DNA of 64,000 bases from NCBI GenBank assembly GCA_029262115.1, contig JAJCZZ010000072.1, forward strand, positions 38,018-102,017. The letters are read 5' to 3'. Shown here piece by piece: positions 41,497 through 52,115 of this stretch; position 1 is the first letter of the stretch, and every line of letters starts with the position of its first letter. This DNA is from Gemmatimonadota bacterium. GTDB lineage: Bacteria; Gemmatimonadota; Gemmatimonadetes; Longimicrobiales; Gaopeijiaceae. The notes beneath the pieces are model-generated. The model ran no database searches. It saw only the letters and a program-made list of their open reading frames with translations, and was not told where the DNA came from. The translations under genes were made by a program, and so were the position numbers.

Positions 41497-44094
41497 TCAG
41501 GCCGACAACGTCTCCGTCGGGTCGGTCCGCACGGCCCGGACCGCGGGGATCCACACGGACACCAACGCGACCCCGAGAAGCAGCAGGGCCCCACCGAGCA
41601 GCACCACGGGATCGCTCGGCGAAACGGAATAGAGCAGACCTTCGAGCATCCGCCCCAGCGGAAGGGCCAGGGCCAGTCCGACGCCGACGCCCACCAATGC
41701 CAGACGGAGCGACTCGCGCAGCACCAGCCTCACGACCTCTCCAGGCTGGGCGCCCAGCGCCATCCGGACGCCGATCTCCCCGCGTCGACGCTCCACGCCG
41801 AACGCCGCCACTCCGTAGATGCCGAGCGCGGCCAAGAGCAGGCACAGGACGCCGAACGAGAGCAGGGCGAGCGCCGTGAAGCGGGGCCACGCGACCGTCC
41901 GGGAGAAGTTGCGCTCGAGGGGCGCCGGGTCGATGACCGGCACGTCCTCGTCGAGCCCCGCTACGACCGAGCGCACCACGGGGGTGAGGGCCGCCGCGTT
42001 CCCGCGCGTCCGCACGAGGATGCCCGGCTCCTCCCACGGGGCGAACGCGAACGGCACGTAGACCCGTGGACGCGGGAGCCCGTCCACGAACTCGTCGCGG
42101 GCCGCTTCCACCACGCCGACGACCGGGAGCTTCATTCCTCCCGGCATGAACCATGTGACGGATTGGCCGATCGGGTCCGAACCGTCGGGAAAGAGCATGC
42201 TTGCCGCGGTCCGGTCCAGAACGACGCCGAAGGGAGGTCCCCCCGGGTCGTAGTCGGAGGGGCGGAGCGGACGGCCCGATAGCACCCGGATGCCCGCCGC
42301 CGCGAAGTAGTCGCCCTCGATCGCGCGCCAACTGACGGGCAGGAAGTCCTGCTGCCGCTCTGGTTCACGCGCCGACGCCGCCAGAAAGTTCGACGGTCGG
42401 AACGACGCGAACGGAACCGCCTGGGATGCCCCGGCGTCCAGAACGTCGGCCTGGCCCTCCAACTCGGCAAGCAGGCGCCGAATGAAGTCGGTACGCTCCT
42501 CGCGGCCGAAGGCGCCGTCGGGCAGGCGCACCGAAAAGGCGAGGACGCCGTCGGGCTCGAAGCCGAGATCCACACGCTGGAGTTCGATCAAGCTGCGCGA
42601 TACCAGGCCCGCCGCCGCCACCACCAGCAGCGCCAGCGCGAACTGGGCCGCCACCAGCGCGCCGCGGACGGCCCTGCCCTCATCGGACACGCCACGCGCC
42701 GACCGCCCGGGCCTCTGGATCTCCTCGCGTCGGAGCAGGAACCAGGCGGGAGCCACCCCCGAGACGAGCGCCGCGAACACGGCGGCCGCGACCGCCACGG
42801 CCAGCACCGTGCCGTTCACGGACGCCTGCGACAGTCGCTCCAGATCGGCCGGACCGACGCGTTGAACCAACGGGAGCGTGAGGTATGCTGCGGCAACGCC
42901 CGCGGCCCCACCCACCACCGCGATCATCAGCGATTCGACGACCAGTTGAACGGCCAGGCGGATGCGGCCCGCCCCGAGGGCTGCCCGCAGCGTGATCTCC
43001 CGGAGCCGGCCGGTGAGCCGCACCACCTGGAGGTTGGAAACGCTCACGCACGCCATCAGCAGAAGGAGGCCGACGGCCGCGAGGAGGAAGCGGCCCAGCC
43101 GCTCCGTGCCCGGCCCCACCATCCGCTCTTCGAGGCGCATGACCTCGGCGCCCCACCCGTCGTTGCTGTCGGGATACATGGCCGCCAGATCCGCCGCGAT
43201 GGCCACGATGTCCGACCGGGCTTCCTCCACCGTGACGCCGTCTCCGAGCCGCGCCATCACCTCGAACAGCTGGTTGTCTCGCTCGCCGTCGCGGTCCGCC
43301 ACCAGCGGCGTGAACAGCTCGGCCGCCGGCCACGCATGGTCCGAGGCAACGACACCGATCACGGTGCGAACCCGCCCGTCCAGGACCACCGTGGCCCCGA
43401 GCACGCCTGGATCCCGACCGTACCGTCGCTCCCACGCGCCATCGGAGAGGACGAGGACGTCGGTCGAGCCTCCCGGCGTATCCTCCTCGGGCCGGAACGT
43501 CCGCCCGAGCACGACGTCGACACCTGCCACGGCGAACAGGGCGTGGCTCGCCCGCATTCCCTGCACGGTCTCGGCGCTTCCCGAGCCCGTGAGCGTGTGG
43601 TTCGCCCACCTCCGCGCGGCCATCCCGGAGAAAGAGCGTTGGCGCTCCGCGAAATCGACGAAGTTAGGCGCGGATACCGAGAACGCACGACCCTGCGGGG
43701 TCACCTGGACGACCGCGGTCAGCCCCTCGGGATCATCGAAAGGAACCGGGTGCAGCACGACCGCGTCGACGACCGTGTGGACCACCGTGGTGGCCGCGAC
43801 CCCGACCGCGAGCGTCACGACGGCGAGCCCGGCCGTGAGCGGGCGTCGCGCCACCTGACGAAGAGCGAACCTCGCATCCCGTGTGATCCAGTCCACCAAC
43901 ATCCCCATACCTCCCCTCCCCTGTCCCGTGGATTCCGCGCGCCGGCACGCCCGCCGGACTGCGGCTATGTCACCGAAGCGCCGAGCGGCCTCGAGGTGCG
44001 CCTCTTCCTCCTCCATTCCCTCGGCCCGCAGATCATCCACGAGCCGAGCGATGTGGAAGTCCAGCTCCTCGTCCAGCCCGTCTCCGTTCGTCAC
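41497..44094 (-). CDS. ADOP-type ABC transporter permease (MacB-like)
   Basis: 865-aa FtsX/MacB-type permease of the duplicated orphan (ADOP) kind. The N-terminal 60 residues have the helical 'EELDFHIARLVDDLRAEGMEEEEA' domain, then two copies of the MacB periplasmic core plus FtsX membrane domain: helix at about 85-108, core, three helices at about 335-460; second helix near 490, core, three helices to about 860. 'RRGEIGVRMALGAQPGEVVRLVL' is the C-terminal FtsX motif. No ATPase gene is adjacent, which is usual for ADOPs. Its start overlaps the PadR gene stop (44091-44094), giving PadR-ADOP coupling. Confidence 0.9.
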   Translation of the reverse strand: MTNGDGLDEELDFHIARLVDDLRAEGMEEEEAHLEAARRFGDIAAVRRACRRAESTGQGRGGMGMLVDWITRDARFALRQVARRPLTAGLAVVTLAVGVAATTVVHTVVDAVVLHPVPFDDPEGLTAVVQVTPQGRAFSVSAPNFVDFAERQRSFSGMAARRWANHTLTGSGSAETVQGMRASHALFAVAGVDVVLGRTFRPEEDTPGGSTDVLVLSDGAWERRYGRDPGVLGATVVLDGRVRTVIGVVASDHAWPAAELFTPLVADRDGERDNQLFEVMARLGDGVTVEEARSDIVAIAADLAAMYPDSNDGWGAEVMRLEERMVGPGTERLGRFLLAAVGLLLLMACVSVSNLQVVRLTGRLREITLRAALGAGRIRLAVQLVVESLMIAVVGGAAGVAAAYLTLPLVQRVGPADLERLSQASVNGTVLAVAVAAAVFAALVSGVAPAWFLLRREEIQRPGRSARGVSDEGRAVRGALVAAQFALALLVVAAAGLVSRSLIELQRVDLGFEPDGVLAFSVRLPDGAFGREERTDFIRRLLAELEGQADVLDAGASQAVPFASFRPSNFLAASAREPERQQDFLPVSWRAIEGDYFAAAGIRVLSGRPLRPSDYDPGGPPFGVVLDRTAASMLFPDGSDPIGQSVTWFMPGGMKLPVVGVVEAARDEFVDGLPRPRVYVPFAFAPWEEPGILVRTRGNAAALTPVVRSVVAGLDEDVPVIDPAPLERNFSRTVAWPRFTALALLSFGVLCLLLAALGIYGVAAFGVERRRGEIGVRMALGAQPGEVVRLVLRESLRLALVGVGVGLALALPLGRMLEGLLYSVSPSDPVVLLGGALLLLGVALVSVWIPAVRAVRTDPTETLSA

Positions 44095-44426
44095 GAAGCC
44101 GGATCCGTACGCAGCACCCGACCCACCGCGGCCACGTAGCTGTCCCAGGACGATGCCTCACTGGCCAGTTGGGTTCGGCCCAGCGGCGTCAAGGAGTAGA
44201 ACTTGGCGCGCCGATTGTTCTCGGAGAGCCCCCAATCCGCCTCAACCCATCCCCTCGCCGCCAGGCGGTGGAGGGCGGGATAGAGGGCGCCCTCTTCCAC
44301 CAGGAGCGCATCTCCCGAAGCGTCCTTGATCCACCGCGCGACCCCGTACCCGTGCAGCGAACCCCCCGAGAGCGACTTCAGAATCAGGACGTCCAGCGTC
44401 CCTCGAACCAGGTCGAGCTCCGACAT
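44091..44426 (-). CDS. PadR family transcriptional regulator
   Basis: 111-aa winged-helix repressor. 'GTLDVLILKSLSGGSLHGYGVARWIKDASGDALLVEEGALYPALHRLAARGWVEADW' is the PadR N-terminal domain, and 'YSLTPLGRTQL' the wing-end motif. It is the first gene of the PadR-ADOP unit, whose start and stop codons overlap. Two palindromic sites just upstream (44437-44455 and 44470-44488) are probably its own operators. Confidence 0.92.
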   Translation of the reverse strand: MSELDLVRGTLDVLILKSLSGGSLHGYGVARWIKDASGDALLVEEGALYPALHRLAARGWVEADWGLSENNRRAKFYSLTPLGRTQLASEASSWDSYVAAVGRVLRTDPAS

Positions 44427-44436
44427 GTGGCGATCT

Positions 44437-44488
44437 CCCCTAAGAATTCTATGGGAAGATGCGTAGCTTCCCCTAAGATTTCAAGGGG
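44437..44488 (-). promoter_or_regulatory. Twin palindromic operators of the PadR-ADOP operon
   Basis: Two 19-bp imperfect palindromes share CCCCTAAGA at the left and GGG at the right: 44437-44455 and 44470-44488. Their starts are 33 bp apart, about three helical turns, so bound dimers would lie on the same DNA face. The arms of the second copy match 7 of 9 positions as an inverted repeat. The proximal copy is 11 bp before the PadR ATG, so binding would block transcription or translation start. The remaining 44489-44819 interval shows no other clear feature. Confidence 0.6.
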
Positions 44489-44819
44489 GATGGGACTGCC
44501 GGTCGGCTGCTGACCGTATGCGAACCCACTTCCGTCCGCCGCGAGAACCGCGACCCCACCTTGGTGGCCGTGCGGGTGCGAACCCTCAGCCGGCCGCCGA
44601 GCGGATCGTGGCCCCAGCCCGTTCGTCGAGGGGATGCGAACACCCGGCCCGGCCGTCCAGGAGATCCGGCCCTGGCTCAACAGTTGGGACCGTGCCACTG
44701 TCCAGTACGGAGGGGCTCAGTCGGGCCCGCCCCGTCCAGTGATGGCTCGTCGGGCGCGCCCCGCTCCCGATCCACGATCCGAGCCCACGACTGCGTACGC
44801 GTCAACGCCGGAGGTTGTC

Positions 44820-45857
44820 ATGCGTAGGACTCTCGTCAGTGCACTCCTTCTCTCCACTGCCTGGATCGCGGCCCCCGCCCAGGCACAGACGAGCACGGAT
44901 CCCGCGCTCGCCGAGTGGAACGTCCCGTGGGAGGAGTCCCGCCCCCGCGACCCGTACGTCGCGCCCGACGGGAGGGTGTGGTTCGTCGGCCAACGCAGCC
45001 ACTACGCGGCGGTGCTCGATCCGGAGACGGGCGACATGCGCCGGTACGAGCTGCCGGACGGAGCCGGCCCGCATAACCTGGTGGTCGACGACGACGGGAT
45101 CGTCTGGTACACCGGCAACCTCGTTGGCAACATCGGTCGTCTCGACCCTTCGAACGGCGAGATCGTCACCTACCCGATGCCCGACGATCGGGCGCGCGAT
45201 CCACACACTCTGGTGTTCGACCACGACGGCGACATGTGGTTCACCGTCCAGGGCGGCAACTACATCGGGAAGTTCTGGAAGGAGACGGGAGACGTCCGCT
45301 TGGTCGAGGCACCCACGGCTCCGGGCCGCGGCGGACGCATGGGCAGCGTCCGCCCCTACGGCATCGAAGTCGACTCGCAGAATCGGCCGTGGATCGCGCT
45401 GTTCGGGACCAACCTGATCGGCACGGTGGATCCCGAGTCGTTCGCGCTCAGGACGTTCGAGCTACCCGAGGGTGCTCGACCGCGCCGACTGGGCATCACC
45501 TCGGATGACACCGTTTGGTACGTCGACTACGCGCGCGGCTTCCTGGGGCGCCTCGATCCGGAGTCGGGGGATGTTCGCGAGTTCGCCATGCCGGGCGGCG
45601 AGGGGAGCCGCCCCTACGGGATGGCCATCGACGACGACGACCGCGTCTGGTTCGTGGAAACCGGACTGCAACCGAACCGCTTCATCGGCTTCGATCCGGC
45701 GAACGAGGACTTCTTCAGCATCTCCGACGTGGAGAGCGGCGGCGGCACGATCCGGCACATGTACTTCGACGCCGAAACGAACACCATCTGGTTCGGCGCC
45801 GACAGCAATACCGTCGGCCGCGCGGTGCTCCCGCCCCGCAGGAAGCGAGTGAGCTGA
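44820..45857 (+). CDS. Exported Vgb-like (virginiamycin B lyase family) beta-propeller
   Basis: 345-aa secreted propeller. Signal peptide to about residue 22 ('APAQAQ'). Repeated blades contain 'DPYVAPDGRVWFVGQRSHYAAVLDPETG', 'HNLVVDDDGIVWYTGNLVGNIGRLDPSNG', 'HTLVFDHDGDMWFTVQ', 'YGMAIDDDDRVWFVE', the pattern of streptogramin/virginiamycin B lyase proteins. Most family members are not antibiotic lyases, so resistance should not be inferred. GGAGG lies 5 bp before ATG 44820. The next gene (CxxCH protein) follows by 37 bp and may be co-transcribed. Confidence 0.88.
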   Translation: MRRTLVSALLLSTAWIAAPAQAQTSTDPALAEWNVPWEESRPRDPYVAPDGRVWFVGQRSHYAAVLDPETGDMRRYELPDGAGPHNLVVDDDGIVWYTGNLVGNIGRLDPSNGEIVTYPMPDDRARDPHTLVFDHDGDMWFTVQGGNYIGKFWKETGDVRLVEAPTAPGRGGRMGSVRPYGIEVDSQNRPWIALFGTNLIGTVDPESFALRTFELPEGARPRRLGITSDDTVWYVDYARGFLGRLDPESGDVREFAMPGGEGSRPYGMAIDDDDRVWFVETGLQPNRFIGFDPANEDFFSISDVESGGGTIRHMYFDAETNTIWFGADSNTVGRAVLPPRRKRVS

Positions 45858-45894
45858 GAACGGCGCCCCCCGCCCCGGCACGAACCGCCTGCCC

Positions 45895-46605
45895 GTGACC
45901 GCCGCTCCGGGCCCCGCCCTGCTCCTGTTGCTTGGTGGGGCCCTCGTCGCCTCGGGTGCGGCCTTTTCGCCGGCCACGCGGCCTGGCTCCGACTCGGCCG
46001 CACCTCCGCTGCTCGCGGTCGGGGCGCCGCTCCCGGCGGACAGGCCCCAGCCCCTCAGGTCCGAAGCACTCCCGCTCGCCGACCAGCCACCGCTCCACGC
46101 GGACGGCCCTCCGCTCGGGCACACCGGCGCGTTCGGCGAACCGTCGTGTGTAGCGTGCCACTTCGGCATGGAGGTGAATCCGCCAGGCGGGCGCGTGCGC
46201 ATCGAAGGCGCGCCGGAGAAGTACGATGCCGAGCGGACCTACGTGCTGACGGTCGTGCTCGAGAGCGAGCAGATGGGGGCCGCGGGCTTCCAGCTCAGCG
46301 TGCGGTCGGCCGACGGCGCCATGGGAGGCGAGTTGCGACCTACGTCGAGCCGGGTAGCGGTGCGCGACTCCGCGGGGCTGGCGTACGCGCAGCACACACG
46401 GGCCGGGTCCCGCGTCGAGAACCCGGACATCGCCCGCTGGCAGGTCACCTGGACACCGGTGCGGGGCGCGCACGGCCCGGTGACCCTGGCAGTCGCGGCC
46501 AATTCGGCCAACGGCGACGACTCGCCGTTCAGCGACTACGTGTACACGGCGCAGGTGAGCGTGCCCGCGCCGTCTTCCGCGAGTGATGTCAGCCCCCGGC
46601 CCTAA
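45895..46605 (+). CDS. Choice-of-anchor V (Reeler-like) protein with CxxCH
   Basis: 236-aa exported protein. A signal peptide covers about residues 1-23, then a Pro/Ala-rich linker to about 75. '[16 protein letters not shown]' gives a CxxCH motif (C85, C88, H89), so covalent haem c attachment is possible. The remaining 140 residues are a Reeler/choice-of-anchor-V-like beta sandwich ('[23 protein letters not shown]', 'WQVTWTPV', '[13 protein letters not shown]'). The start is GTG 45895 without a clear ribosome binding site. Its TAA stop overlaps the TAG of the convergent histidine kinase by three bases. Confidence 0.72.
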   Translation: MTAAPGPALLLLLGGALVASGAAFSPATRPGSDSAAPPLLAVGAPLPADRPQPLRSEALPLADQPPLHADGPPLGHTGAFGEPSCVACHFGMEVNPPGGRVRIEGAPEKYDAERTYVLTVVLESEQMGAAGFQLSVRSADGAMGGELRPTSSRVAVRDSAGLAYAQHTRAGSRVENPDIARWQVTWTPVRGAHGPVTLAVAANSANGDDSPFSDYVYTAQVSVPAPSSASDVSPRP

Positions 46606-49505
46606 CCCCGCCGCGCCCGGACGTCCTCCATCACGGCAGCGAATACGTCCCTGAACTCGGGCAGCGCCGCCCGGATCTCCTCGATGTCGCCGGCCTCTCC
46701 GAGCTTCTCCAGTTTGAAGCAGTGTATCCGCAAAGGCTCCATTCCGAGGGTCTCAGCCGTGCCCTTCAGCGAGTGGGCCGCGGCGGTAATACCCGCCGTG
46801 TCCAAGGCCTGAGCGGCCGTCGTGAGGCTCTCGACCCGCTGGGGTCCCAACTCGAGGAACTTGCCCAGGAGAACGTCCAGGATCTCAACATCATCACCGA
46901 CGTGGTTGAGCGCGATCTTGGGGTTGTACGGGGGGACCTGATGCGCCTTCGGCGCCGGCTGCTGGCCGCTCGCCCGGGCGAGGGCGTCGTGGAGCTGCCG
47001 GAAGTCGACCGGCTTGGAGACGTAGTCATCCATCCCCGCCTCGATACACCGTTCGCGATCGCCCTTCATCGCGTGGGCCGTCATCGCGATGATAGGAATC
47101 CGCTCCCCGTCCGCAGACTCTCGCTCACGGATCCTGAGCGTCGCCTCGAACCCATCCATCTCGGGCATCTGGATGTCCATGAGAACCACGTCGAATCCTC
47201 CTGCGGAGACCGCTTCGACCGCCTCCACACCATTGCGCGCCACCGTCACTTCATGGCCCGCTTTCGACAGGATCGCGGTCGCGACCGTCTGATTGACGCG
47301 GTTGTCCTCCGCGAGGAGGACACGTAGGGCTTTGACGGTCGGGGGCGCCGATTGGGTCGGCTCCGGAGCAGCGTCCTCATCAACCGTGTCGGCCAACACA
47401 CCACGGATCATCTCCAGGAGCTCCGCAGGGAGGATCGGCTTGAGCATGAAGCCGTTGATTCCCATTGCGCGGCGGCGGGCGGCGACGCCTCGCCGACCAG
47501 ACGTGAGCACCACGATCGGCACATCGGAAGACGTCGGTTCCGACTTGAGCCGACGGACCAACTCGTACCCGTCGTGATCCGGCATGTGCATGTCGGTCAG
47601 CACGAGGTCGATCGGGCGACCAGATCGCGCGCTCTCGGCTACGAGCTCCATGCCGCGGAGGACGCCGTCCGCGAGAAACGGGATCATCTCCCAGCGCTGT
47701 ACGCACTCCCTGAGGATCCTCCGGTTCGTCGCGTTGTCGTCCACGATCAGCACGTGTTTGCCCCGTAACGCATCGGGCGTCGCCAGCCGTGCGGCGGGCA
47801 GATCACCCGCGTCCGCCAGGCCGAAGCTGGCTGTGAGTGTGAACACACTCCCCTCCCCTTCGACCGATGACACCGTGACGGCCCCGTCCATCATTCGAGC
47901 GATTTCCCCGGCGATGGTCAACCCGAGTCCCGTGCCTCCAAAACGCCGCGTCGTCGACCCGTCTGCCTGCGAAAAGGCGTCGAAGATCCTCTCACGGGCG
48001 TCCATCGGGATCCCGATCCCGGTGTCGCGCACCGCGAACGCGAGCGTGACGCCGCGGTCGTCACGTTCCACCACCGACGTCCACACCGTGATCTCACCTT
48101 CGTCCGTGAACTTGATCGCGTTCCCAAGTAGGTTGATCAGGACCTGGCGCACCCGACCCGAATCCCCGACCAAGGCGTGCGGCACGTCGTCGTCCTCCTC
48201 GTAGAGGAGTTCGATTCCCTTCTCGGCGGCGCGTATGGCCAAGGGTTTGAACGTGTCGGCCAGTGTGTCCCGAAGCAGAAACGGGACAGGATCCAACTCG
48301 AGCTTTCCAGACTCGATTTTGGAGAAGTCGAGAATCTCGTCGATGATCGCCAGGAGAGCTTGGGAGGACTTCTCGACCATCTCCAGATACTCTCGCTGCT
48401 CCTGGGACAGCTCCGAATCGAGCGCCAAGCTCGTCATTCCCATGATCCCATTCATGGGCGTTCGGATTTCGTGGCTCATGTTGGCCACGAACTCGCTTTT
48501 GGCGCGGTTCGACGCTTCGGCCTCATCCTTGGCCCGGGTGAGCGCGGCCGCCGTCTCCTTGATCTCGCTGATGTCTCGCCCGACGGCATAGACCAGCCCC
48601 TCCGCCACGATCGACAGCGCGCTCCAGGCCATCCAGCGCTCACCGCCATCGCCGCGGGCCATTCGGGCCTCGAAGTAGTTGACCGCCTGACCCGACCTGA
48701 GGCGTTCCATGTGCCGCCGGAGGTGAGCGCGGTCGTCGTGAAGGACCATGCACATGAAGCTCACGTCGTCGAGATCCGGAAGCGTGTAGCCCATGAAATC
48801 GGTAAACGCTTGGTTGACCCGGATGAAGCGTCCGTCCAGGTCGGTGATCACGAGCGGATCGAGCGACAGTTCGAAGAAACGGCCGGCCTCCAGGGCCAGC
48901 CGTTTTGCTTCGGAAAGGTCATCCAGCACTCCGACGAATCGAACCTGTCCGTCCGGAAGGACCATCCGGCTGATCGCCAACTCCACCGGCACAGCCGTTC
49001 CGTCGGCCCGTCGGGCCATCAACTCACGGCTGGACCCGACGTACTCTCGCTCGAGCGCTGCCACGGTAAGACCGTCCGAGATCAGAGAGATCGACTCGCC
49101 ATGCAGCGCACCCGGACCATATCCCAGAATACGATGAGCGGCTGGATTCGCCCTGTCGATGCGCCCCGCCGGATCGACGGAGATGACGCCGTTCCGGACC
49201 GAGTCCAGAATGGTCGCGCGTTCATCCTCGCTCGCCCGTAGCGCGCGCTCCTGCAGCGCCTTCACCTTCCCCTGGGTCAGGTCGATGGCGTATCCGGCAG
49301 CGCCGAGCAAGAAAGGCGCCGTGTCGATGATCCACAGGAGGGGTTGGCCCGCCTGGGCCGCGAGCATCCCGCCGGGGGTCAATCCAAGCCCGCGGAGTTG
49401 CATCTCGATCAACGTGGCGGTGATCGGAAACAGCAGACCGAACGCGACGCCGAACACGCCGAGGCGCTTGTCGGGGCTGTGGTGGGGTCCTGCGATGTCC
49501 GTCAT
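46602..49505 (-). CDS. Hybrid histidine kinase, PAS-PAS-HK-REC-REC-HPt
   Basis: 967-aa phosphorelay protein. Order: two membrane helices (about 15-35 and 55-75), PAS 1 (about 95-200), PAS 2 (about 210-318), short coiled coil, HisKA with H345 in '[12 protein letters not shown]', HATPase with N462 ('[10 protein letters not shown]') and 'DTGIGI'/'GGTGLGL' boxes, REC 1 with D638, REC 2 with D777, and a C-terminal HPt with H911 ('[12 protein letters not shown]'). The complete His-Asp-(Asp)-His relay is in one chain, like BarA/TorS-type kinases. Its partner regulator is not adjacent. The PAS domains suggest cytosolic redox or ligand input. Confidence 0.92.
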   Translation of the reverse strand: MTDIAGPHHSPDKRLGVFGVAFGLLFPITATLIEMQLRGLGLTPGGMLAAQAGQPLLWIIDTAPFLLGAAGYAIDLTQGKVKALQERALRASEDERATILDSVRNGVISVDPAGRIDRANPAAHRILGYGPGALHGESISLISDGLTVAALEREYVGSSRELMARRADGTAVPVELAISRMVLPDGQVRFVGVLDDLSEAKRLALEAGRFFELSLDPLVITDLDGRFIRVNQAFTDFMGYTLPDLDDVSFMCMVLHDDRAHLRRHMERLRSGQAVNYFEARMARGDGGERWMAWSALSIVAEGLVYAVGRDISEIKETAAALTRAKDEAEASNRAKSEFVANMSHEIRTPMNGIMGMTSLALDSELSQEQREYLEMVEKSSQALLAIIDEILDFSKIESGKLELDPVPFLLRDTLADTFKPLAIRAAEKGIELLYEEDDDVPHALVGDSGRVRQVLINLLGNAIKFTDEGEITVWTSVVERDDRGVTLAFAVRDTGIGIPMDARERIFDAFSQADGSTTRRFGGTGLGLTIAGEIARMMDGAVTVSSVEGEGSVFTLTASFGLADAGDLPAARLATPDALRGKHVLIVDDNATNRRILRECVQRWEMIPFLADGVLRGMELVAESARSGRPIDLVLTDMHMPDHDGYELVRRLKSEPTSSDVPIVVLTSGRRGVAARRRAMGINGFMLKPILPAELLEMIRGVLADTVDEDAAPEPTQSAPPTVKALRVLLAEDNRVNQTVATAILSKAGHEVTVARNGVEAVEAVSAGGFDVVLMDIQMPEMDGFEATLRIRERESADGERIPIIAMTAHAMKGDRERCIEAGMDDYVSKPVDFRQLHDALARASGQQPAPKAHQVPPYNPKIALNHVGDDVEILDVLLGKFLELGPQRVESLTTAAQALDTAGITAAAHSLKGTAETLGMEPLRIHCFKLEKLGEAGDIEEIRAALPEFRDVFAAVMEDVRARRG

Positions 49506-49586
49506 TGGTCAGCGGGAAGGGGGGGAGCCAAGTTCGACGCCCAGCGATCCAAGTGTCAAACTCCTGGTGGCTCGCTACCTTGGCGG

Positions 49587-50570
49587 ATGCACCTCAACCG
49601 TATCATGGTCACCGCCTCCGCAAGCCTCGTACTCGGCTGTGGGCAGCCCTCCCCGGGGGATGCGCCGGAGGGCAGCTCGGACCCACCGGCCCACATCACC
49701 ACGGCGGCCGCGCGTGTCTCGGAGGTCCATGCCGACAGCGTCGCCATCCTGGCCGACCTCGCGTACCTCTCAGCGGACGAGCGTGGGGGAAGGCGTCCGC
49801 TCGAGGCAGGGAGTGTGGAGGCCAGGGCGCGCGTCGAGGCCACGTTCAAGGAAGCCGGACTCCGCCCGTTCGACGACCGTTTCCAGCGCCCCTTCACGGC
49901 GCCCGGCACCACCGACACGATCGGCGTCAACGTCGTGGGCTGGCTCCCGGGCTCGGACGACGAAGACCGCTACATCGTGCTGACCGCCCACTTCGACCAT
50001 ATGGGCGTGCGCGACGGCGTCGTGTTCAACGGGGCCGACGACAACGCGTCCGGCACCGCCGCCCTCTTGTTCCTGGCCCGTCACCTCGCGGAGCACCCGC
50101 TTCGCCACCCGGTCGTCCTGGCCGCCGTGGACACGGAGGAGAGCGGGCTCAGGGGCGCCCGCGCGTTCGTGACCGATCCGCCGGTTCCGGCAGAGCAGAT
50201 CGCGCTGAACGTCAACATGGACATGCTCTCCCGGGGCAACGGCACGCTCTGGGCGGCCGGGGCGCACGCCACCCCGTCCCTCCGGCCCCTCCTGGATCGG
50301 GTGGCGACCGAGGCGCCCCTGACGCTCCGTCAGGGACACGACCGGCCCGGCGTTCCGGGCGAGATGGACTGGACCCAGTCGTCCGATCACGGTCCGTTTC
50401 ACGACGCCGGTATCCCCTGGGTGTACTTCGGAGTGGAGGATCACCCGGACGTGCATGCCCCTACCGACGACTTCGAACGCATCGAGCCGTCCGACTATCT
50501 GAACGCCGTCCGGACGGTCGTGCTCGCGCTCCATCTGCTCGACGCGGAACTGGACTCGGTCGAGCGGTGA
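49587..50570 (+). CDS. M28 family metallopeptidase, lipoprotein
   Basis: 327-aa zinc aminopeptidase-like peptidase. Lipobox 'LVLGC' near residue 18 indicates a lipoprotein. The M28 core shows 'LTAHFDHMG' (His ligand), 'GADDNASGTAALL' (bridging Asp), 'AAVDTEESGLRGARAF' (catalytic Glu pair), 'NVNMDMLSR' (Asp ligand) and 'SDHGPFHDAGIPWVYF' with final 'DVHAPTDDFERI' (His ligand). The full ligand set is present, so it should be active in trimming peptides. ATG 49587 is used; an in-frame ATG at 49605 also gives a lipoprotein signal. It is divergent from the hybrid kinase. Confidence 0.9.
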   Translation: MHLNRIMVTASASLVLGCGQPSPGDAPEGSSDPPAHITTAAARVSEVHADSVAILADLAYLSADERGGRRPLEAGSVEARARVEATFKEAGLRPFDDRFQRPFTAPGTTDTIGVNVVGWLPGSDDEDRYIVLTAHFDHMGVRDGVVFNGADDNASGTAALLFLARHLAEHPLRHPVVLAAVDTEESGLRGARAFVTDPPVPAEQIALNVNMDMLSRGNGTLWAAGAHATPSLRPLLDRVATEAPLTLRQGHDRPGVPGEMDWTQSSDHGPFHDAGIPWVYFGVEDHPDVHAPTDDFERIEPSDYLNAVRTVVLALHLLDAELDSVER

Positions 50571-50625
50571 GGGAGGACAAGGGGGCCGCCCCGAGCAACA
50601 GAGCACCTCCTCGCCGAGACGCCCG

Positions 50626-51978
50626 ATGACCGAGGCCGGTCCACGACTTCGCATTCCGCACCCGCTCGTGCTCCTCCTCGGGTGCGTTCTACTCGCGGCC
50701 GCAGCCAGTTGGATCGTGCCGGCCGGGGAGTTCGAGCGCACCGAAGACGCCGTAACGGGCCGTATCGTAGTCGTGGCGGGAACCTACCACGAGGTGGAAC
50801 CGGCTCCTGTAGGCGCGTTCGACGCGCTCGTGGCCCTCCCCCGCGGGATGGCCGACTCGGCCGACGTCATCTTCCTGATCTTCCTGATCGGCGGCGCGTT
50901 CACCGTGGTCGACGAGACCGGAACGCTGCGGCGTGCCGTGTCGTGGTTGATCCGCGGGCTGCACGGGCGTGACCTGCTGGTCATTCCCGTCGTCTCGGCC
51001 CTCTTCGCGACCGGCGGAGCGCTTCAGAATCTGCAGGAGGAGATCATCGCGCTGGTGCCCGTGCTGCTCATCCTGACGAGGCGGATGGGCTTCACCCCGA
51101 TGGTCGCCGTCTCGATGAGCGCGGGCTCGGCGTTCGTCGCGTCCGCCTTCAGCCCCATGAACCCGTTCCAGGTCGGCATCGCGCAGCAGTTGGCCGAGGT
51201 GCCCCTCCTTTCGGGTTGGGCGTTCCGAACGAGCTTTCTCCTGATCGCGGTGGCCGTGTGGGTGGGCGCAACCATGCGTCACGCGCAGCGAACGCGGGTC
51301 GACGTGCGGGTCGAAGACGTGGTCGCCGAAGCCGACATGCGCGTAGGCGACTGGGCGGTCCTCGGGCTGATCGCGGGCACCTTCGCGACGCTGGTCTGGG
51401 GCCTGCTCCGGCTCGGATGGGGCTTCGACGAGATGTCCGCCCTCTTCTTCGTCATGGGCTCCATCGTCGGCCTGCTGGCGGGACTCGGCGTGACCGGTAC
51501 GGCGGAAGCGTACGTGAAGGGGTTCAGGGAGATGGCGTACGCGGCACTTCTCGTCGGCTTCGCGCGGGCCATCTTCGTGGTGCTGCAGGACGGGCGCATC
51601 GTCGACACGCTGGTACACGCCCTCTTCACACCGCTCGAAGGTCTACCCGTGCTCGCATCCGCGTTCGGCATGGTCGCCGCCCAGGCGTTGATTCACGTCC
51701 CGGTTCCCTCCGTGAGCGGACAGGCCGTGCTGACCATGCCGGTGCTCGTGCCCCTTTCGGATCTTCTGGGGATGAGCCGCCAGGTCACCATTCTCGCGTA
51801 TCAGTACGGCGGCGGGCTCTGCGACCTGGTCACACCCACGAACGGGGCCCTCATGGCCATTCTCGCGACCGCCGGCGTGCGCTACGACGACTGGCTCAGG
51901 TTCTGCGGCCCGCTGTACCTGGGGATGGTCGCGCTGGGGCTCGTGAGCATCGCGGTGGGTCTGGCCATCGGACTGTAG
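50626..51978 (+). CDS. YfcC family transporter
   Basis: 450-aa membrane protein with about 12 hydrophobic helices. 'WIVPAGEFER', 'FLIGGAFTVVDETGTLRRAV', 'GGALQNLQEEIIALVPVLLILTRRMG', 'SFVASAFSPMNPFQVGIAQ' and 'PVPSVSGQAVLTMPVLVPLSDLLG' follow the YfcC/DcuC-superfamily order. YfcC-type proteins are often annotated as basic amino acid or C4-dicarboxylate transporters; here the nearby M28 peptidase suggests uptake of its products, by inference. ATG 50626 follows the peptidase by 55 bp. Confidence 0.85.
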   Translation: MTEAGPRLRIPHPLVLLLGCVLLAAAASWIVPAGEFERTEDAVTGRIVVVAGTYHEVEPAPVGAFDALVALPRGMADSADVIFLIFLIGGAFTVVDETGTLRRAVSWLIRGLHGRDLLVIPVVSALFATGGALQNLQEEIIALVPVLLILTRRMGFTPMVAVSMSAGSAFVASAFSPMNPFQVGIAQQLAEVPLLSGWAFRTSFLLIAVAVWVGATMRHAQRTRVDVRVEDVVAEADMRVGDWAVLGLIAGTFATLVWGLLRLGWGFDEMSALFFVMGSIVGLLAGLGVTGTAEAYVKGFREMAYAALLVGFARAIFVVLQDGRIVDTLVHALFTPLEGLPVLASAFGMVAAQALIHVPVPSVSGQAVLTMPVLVPLSDLLGMSRQVTILAYQYGGGLCDLVTPTNGALMAILATAGVRYDDWLRFCGPLYLGMVALGLVSIAVGLAIGL

Positions 51979-52115
51979 GGTGGGTCGCCGGCCGAGTAGT
52001 GCACCGGTGGCGTCGAGACGCCGATCCGTGGGGGTCGCCGCCGAAACGGCACACCCTGCGCGGTGCCCTTGCCGCGTCCTGCACGATCCCGGACGCCGAC
52101 GATGAGCCGTCGACC

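Noticed and set aside
44820..45857. Streptogramin resistance gene
   Set aside because: The Vgb-like propeller fold is common in non-resistance proteins; an exported copy in this context gives no evidence for antibiotic lyase activity.
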